A DNA stretch of 35,667 nt from Ectocarpus siliculosus (taxonomy: Eukaryota > Sar > Phaeophyceae > Ectocarpales > Ectocarpaceae), in assembly GCA_000310025.1 (NCBI GenBank), contig FN649743.1, positions 3,836,688 to 3,872,354 on the forward strand, given 5' to 3'. This document shows positions 34,019 to 35,667 of the stretch, in pieces. Position numbers and translations under genes: made by a program. Below the pieces are notes generated by a model that was not told the origin of the DNA, searched no databases, and saw nothing but the letters and a program-made list of their open reading frames with translations. Position 1 is the first letter of the stretch. The number at the start of each line of letters is the position of its first letter.

Positions 34019-34418
34019 GCACGATGGTGAGGATTTCTGATTGAGCCAACTCAATACCGCACAGTACACCCGTACAAGAGTACTGATCTGGTGTCAATAC
34101 TAACTCAAAGTAACTATGAACATGCTGCTAAACGAGTGTACTATCGGACGTAATGGCGTAGGTAATACATGACACCAACGAGCGTAGTGTGTGTGAAAAA
34201 ATACGGCTTCGTTGCCGCTCTCATCCTCAAAAGCGGTATTGATACCGCTATTGAGGAATGGCTTCGGCGTTGTTGCCGCTCTCATCCTCAACAGCGGTGT
34301 TAATACCGCGAATGAGGAACAGCGGTATAGTACCGCTATCGAGGAATAGCGACAGTGCCCTCAATAGCGGTATCAAGGCCTCTTGTCACTACCTACCGCT
34401 GATGAGGACCGTCGACTG

Positions 34419-35216
34419 TACTGTACCTCCGACACTCGTACGACACGCAAAAAAATTCATGCGCGAAGACTCGCCGAAGGGGGTGAACATCGAAGGAAGA
34501 GCTTCGAAGGGAGAACACTATGTAACACGATGCCAGTAGGACGGCAATTCTGCGAGGCTATTGCTTGCGTGGTGCAGCCGCAGGTCCGACATAACGGGCC
34601 TGGGACGTGTCAACACTGATACCAAGGTACACGCCAGCAATGAACGAGCACACCCAAATAAACCAGGTGGTGCAAGGAATATGGGTGGGCCAGAGTGAAC
34701 CTTGCAACGCCACAGGCAGGCATACTTGAGTGCAATAACTGAAGAAATCCCGTATGGCGTAGTGATTGTCACACTCGAGGCTGTTGTACGAATTTTAAAA
34801 TGCTTGCAGTTGTGCGCGGTGCGTGAGCGATGGGAAAGGGAGGAGAAGATTGGGGCGGCCCCGCAACTATGAGCTTCGTCAAGCAACGACATGCATACAA
34901 AAGAGTATCACAGCGTACATGTTCATGCTGACGAACGGCTGCGTCAAGCACACGAAGAGCTGTGAACATATGAGATGTTCTGAAGGTTGCGCGCCGGGGG
35001 GCGGGGGCGGGGGGGGGCGTACTCTTATGCTTTCATGCCGTAGCGGCTAGATCATTGGCAACGGGCCGTCGAGAGGATGGGGCACTGTTCCCACAGGACC
35101 GGTCACCGATGCCCAATCGTGCCTTCCTACTTTGGCAAAGGTAGCCAAAAATGCTTTCCCTACCCTATCGAGATCACGTCCCGCCTTTTCAGCCAATTCC
35201 AATACCCCAGCATAGC
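34419..35216. other. No secure feature; possible 5' part of the ELO gene
   Basis: If the elongase gene continues upstream, its earlier exons should be here on the minus strand. Two stretches have weak resemblance (membrane-like FIAGVYLGISV near 34630, and FVSMNMYAV near 34935), but neither has proper borders plus the expected residues. I call nothing. Confidence 0.3.
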
Positions 35217-35667
35217 TGCGGGGGGGGGGGGGGGGGGGGGACCCCAAATCGGGGTTGCCGAAACCTTTTAAAAATGACCCCCCCTCCCCACAAAACCGGG
35301 GAGGAAAACCCCCGGGTTTCCCCCGAACCGGGTCTCCCATTCCCCAAGGCGAAACCCCCGGGGGGATTTTGGGAAGCCCCAGAAGGGGGGGCCGGCTCCC
35401 GGTAAAGGGGGTCGGGAAATTTGGGTTTCTTTCCTGGGGACGGGGGAAAACCCCCTATGAATTTATTTTTTTTTTGGGGGTTTTCCTTCCCAAAAAAATT
35501 TTAAACCCTGGGTAACTGCCCCCAGGAAACTTGGACCTTTTTAAAAAACCGGGGGGGAAACTCCCCCCTTGGGCGGAGAGGGGGGTTCCCACCCCCCCCC
35601 AAATGATCTTATCCACCCCCCTTATGGGTACCGCCCAAAAAAAAAACCAGGGAAAAAAAAAAAAAAA
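35217..35667. other. Low-quality contig end
   Basis: Long G, C, A and T homopolymer runs with almost no mixed-composition sequence, ending in poly-A. This is typical of an unreliable read end, not of biological sequence. Open frames here are artefacts. Confidence 0.8.

Larger units (their letters stand above)
33140..34418 (+). mobile_element. pogo/Tigger-like DNA transposon (Tc1/mariner superfamily), internally deleted
   Basis: The element starts CAGTCGACGGTCCTCA and ends with its reverse complement (TGAGGACCGTCGACTG). Terminal inverted repeats match at about 22 of the first 24 bases, and a TA dinucleotide lies directly outside each end (33138-33139 and 34419-34420), as expected for Tc1/mariner TA duplication. 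Both sub-terminal regions carry repeated CTCAATAGCGGT-like units in opposite orientation. At about 1.28 kb it is too short for a whole transposase and keeps only a broken 3' part of the gene. Confidence 0.7.

Noticed and set aside
34590-34700. Minus-strand membrane-like FIAGVYLGISV as the preceding elongase exon
   Set aside because: No donor in the phase needed by the exon at 32924, and no flanking ELO residues.
34870-34960. Minus-strand FVSMNMYAV as the elongase VHxxMY motif exon
   Set aside because: The key His is missing and no splice borders fit. Too weak to annotate.
35047-35515. Open frames at the right end
   Set aside because: Sequence is homopolymer-rich and unreliable.

Overview
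This is a nuclear contig from an intron-rich eukaryote. Coding exons are short, sit in all three phases with GT-AG borders, and are separated by introns of a few hundred bases to about 2 kb. No bacterial operon signals are visible. The Gly/Ala/Ser-rich coding insertions, CT and CAA microsatellites, and a B-box plus DUF2009 protein beside an 11-TM amino-acid transporter suggest a stramenopile, most likely a brown alga of the Ectocarpus type. That assignment is inference. Almost no gene here is a long open frame, so I reconstructed genes from splice sites, phase and family resemblance.

Layout. (1) 1-2933, minus: the exons of a coiled-coil-rich protein that I do not recognise, running off the left edge. 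(2) 2934-6247: no gene seen. (3) 6248-19315, minus: an 18-exon gene of about 1,132 codons encoding an N-terminal B-box zinc finger, a low-complexity linker of about 460 residues and a complete DUF2009 (UPF0652) domain. One of its introns holds a 100-N assembly gap inside a CT microsatellite. (4) 19316-21738: a divergent intergenic region with an orphan first-exon candidate on the minus strand (21082-20970) and a tRNA-like segment. (5) 21739-30329, plus: a nine-exon gene of 740 codons for an SLC38/Aa_trans-type amino-acid transporter with two large loop insertions. (6) 30330-32792: mostly empty, with a MITE just after the transporter stop. (7) 32793-32924, minus: the last exon of a fatty-acid elongase (ELO) with a dilysine ER signal. 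(8) 33140-34418: a TA-flanked pogo/Tigger-like DNA transposon carrying only a broken 3' piece of its transposase, including a PCNA-box-like tail. (9) 35217-35667: a homopolymer-ridden contig end that looks like poor-quality sequence.

Cross-cutting signals: four diverged copies of one short inverted-repeat element (MITE-like), each in an intron or 3' flank of a gene; three introns of the DUF2009 gene carrying decayed upstream copies of the start of the following exon or its acceptor; GTT-type repeats just inside four of that gene's 5' splice sites; and a long imperfect hairpin in a transporter intron. The three main genes have no evident shared pathway. The transporter and the DUF2009 gene are head-to-head and could share a promoter region.
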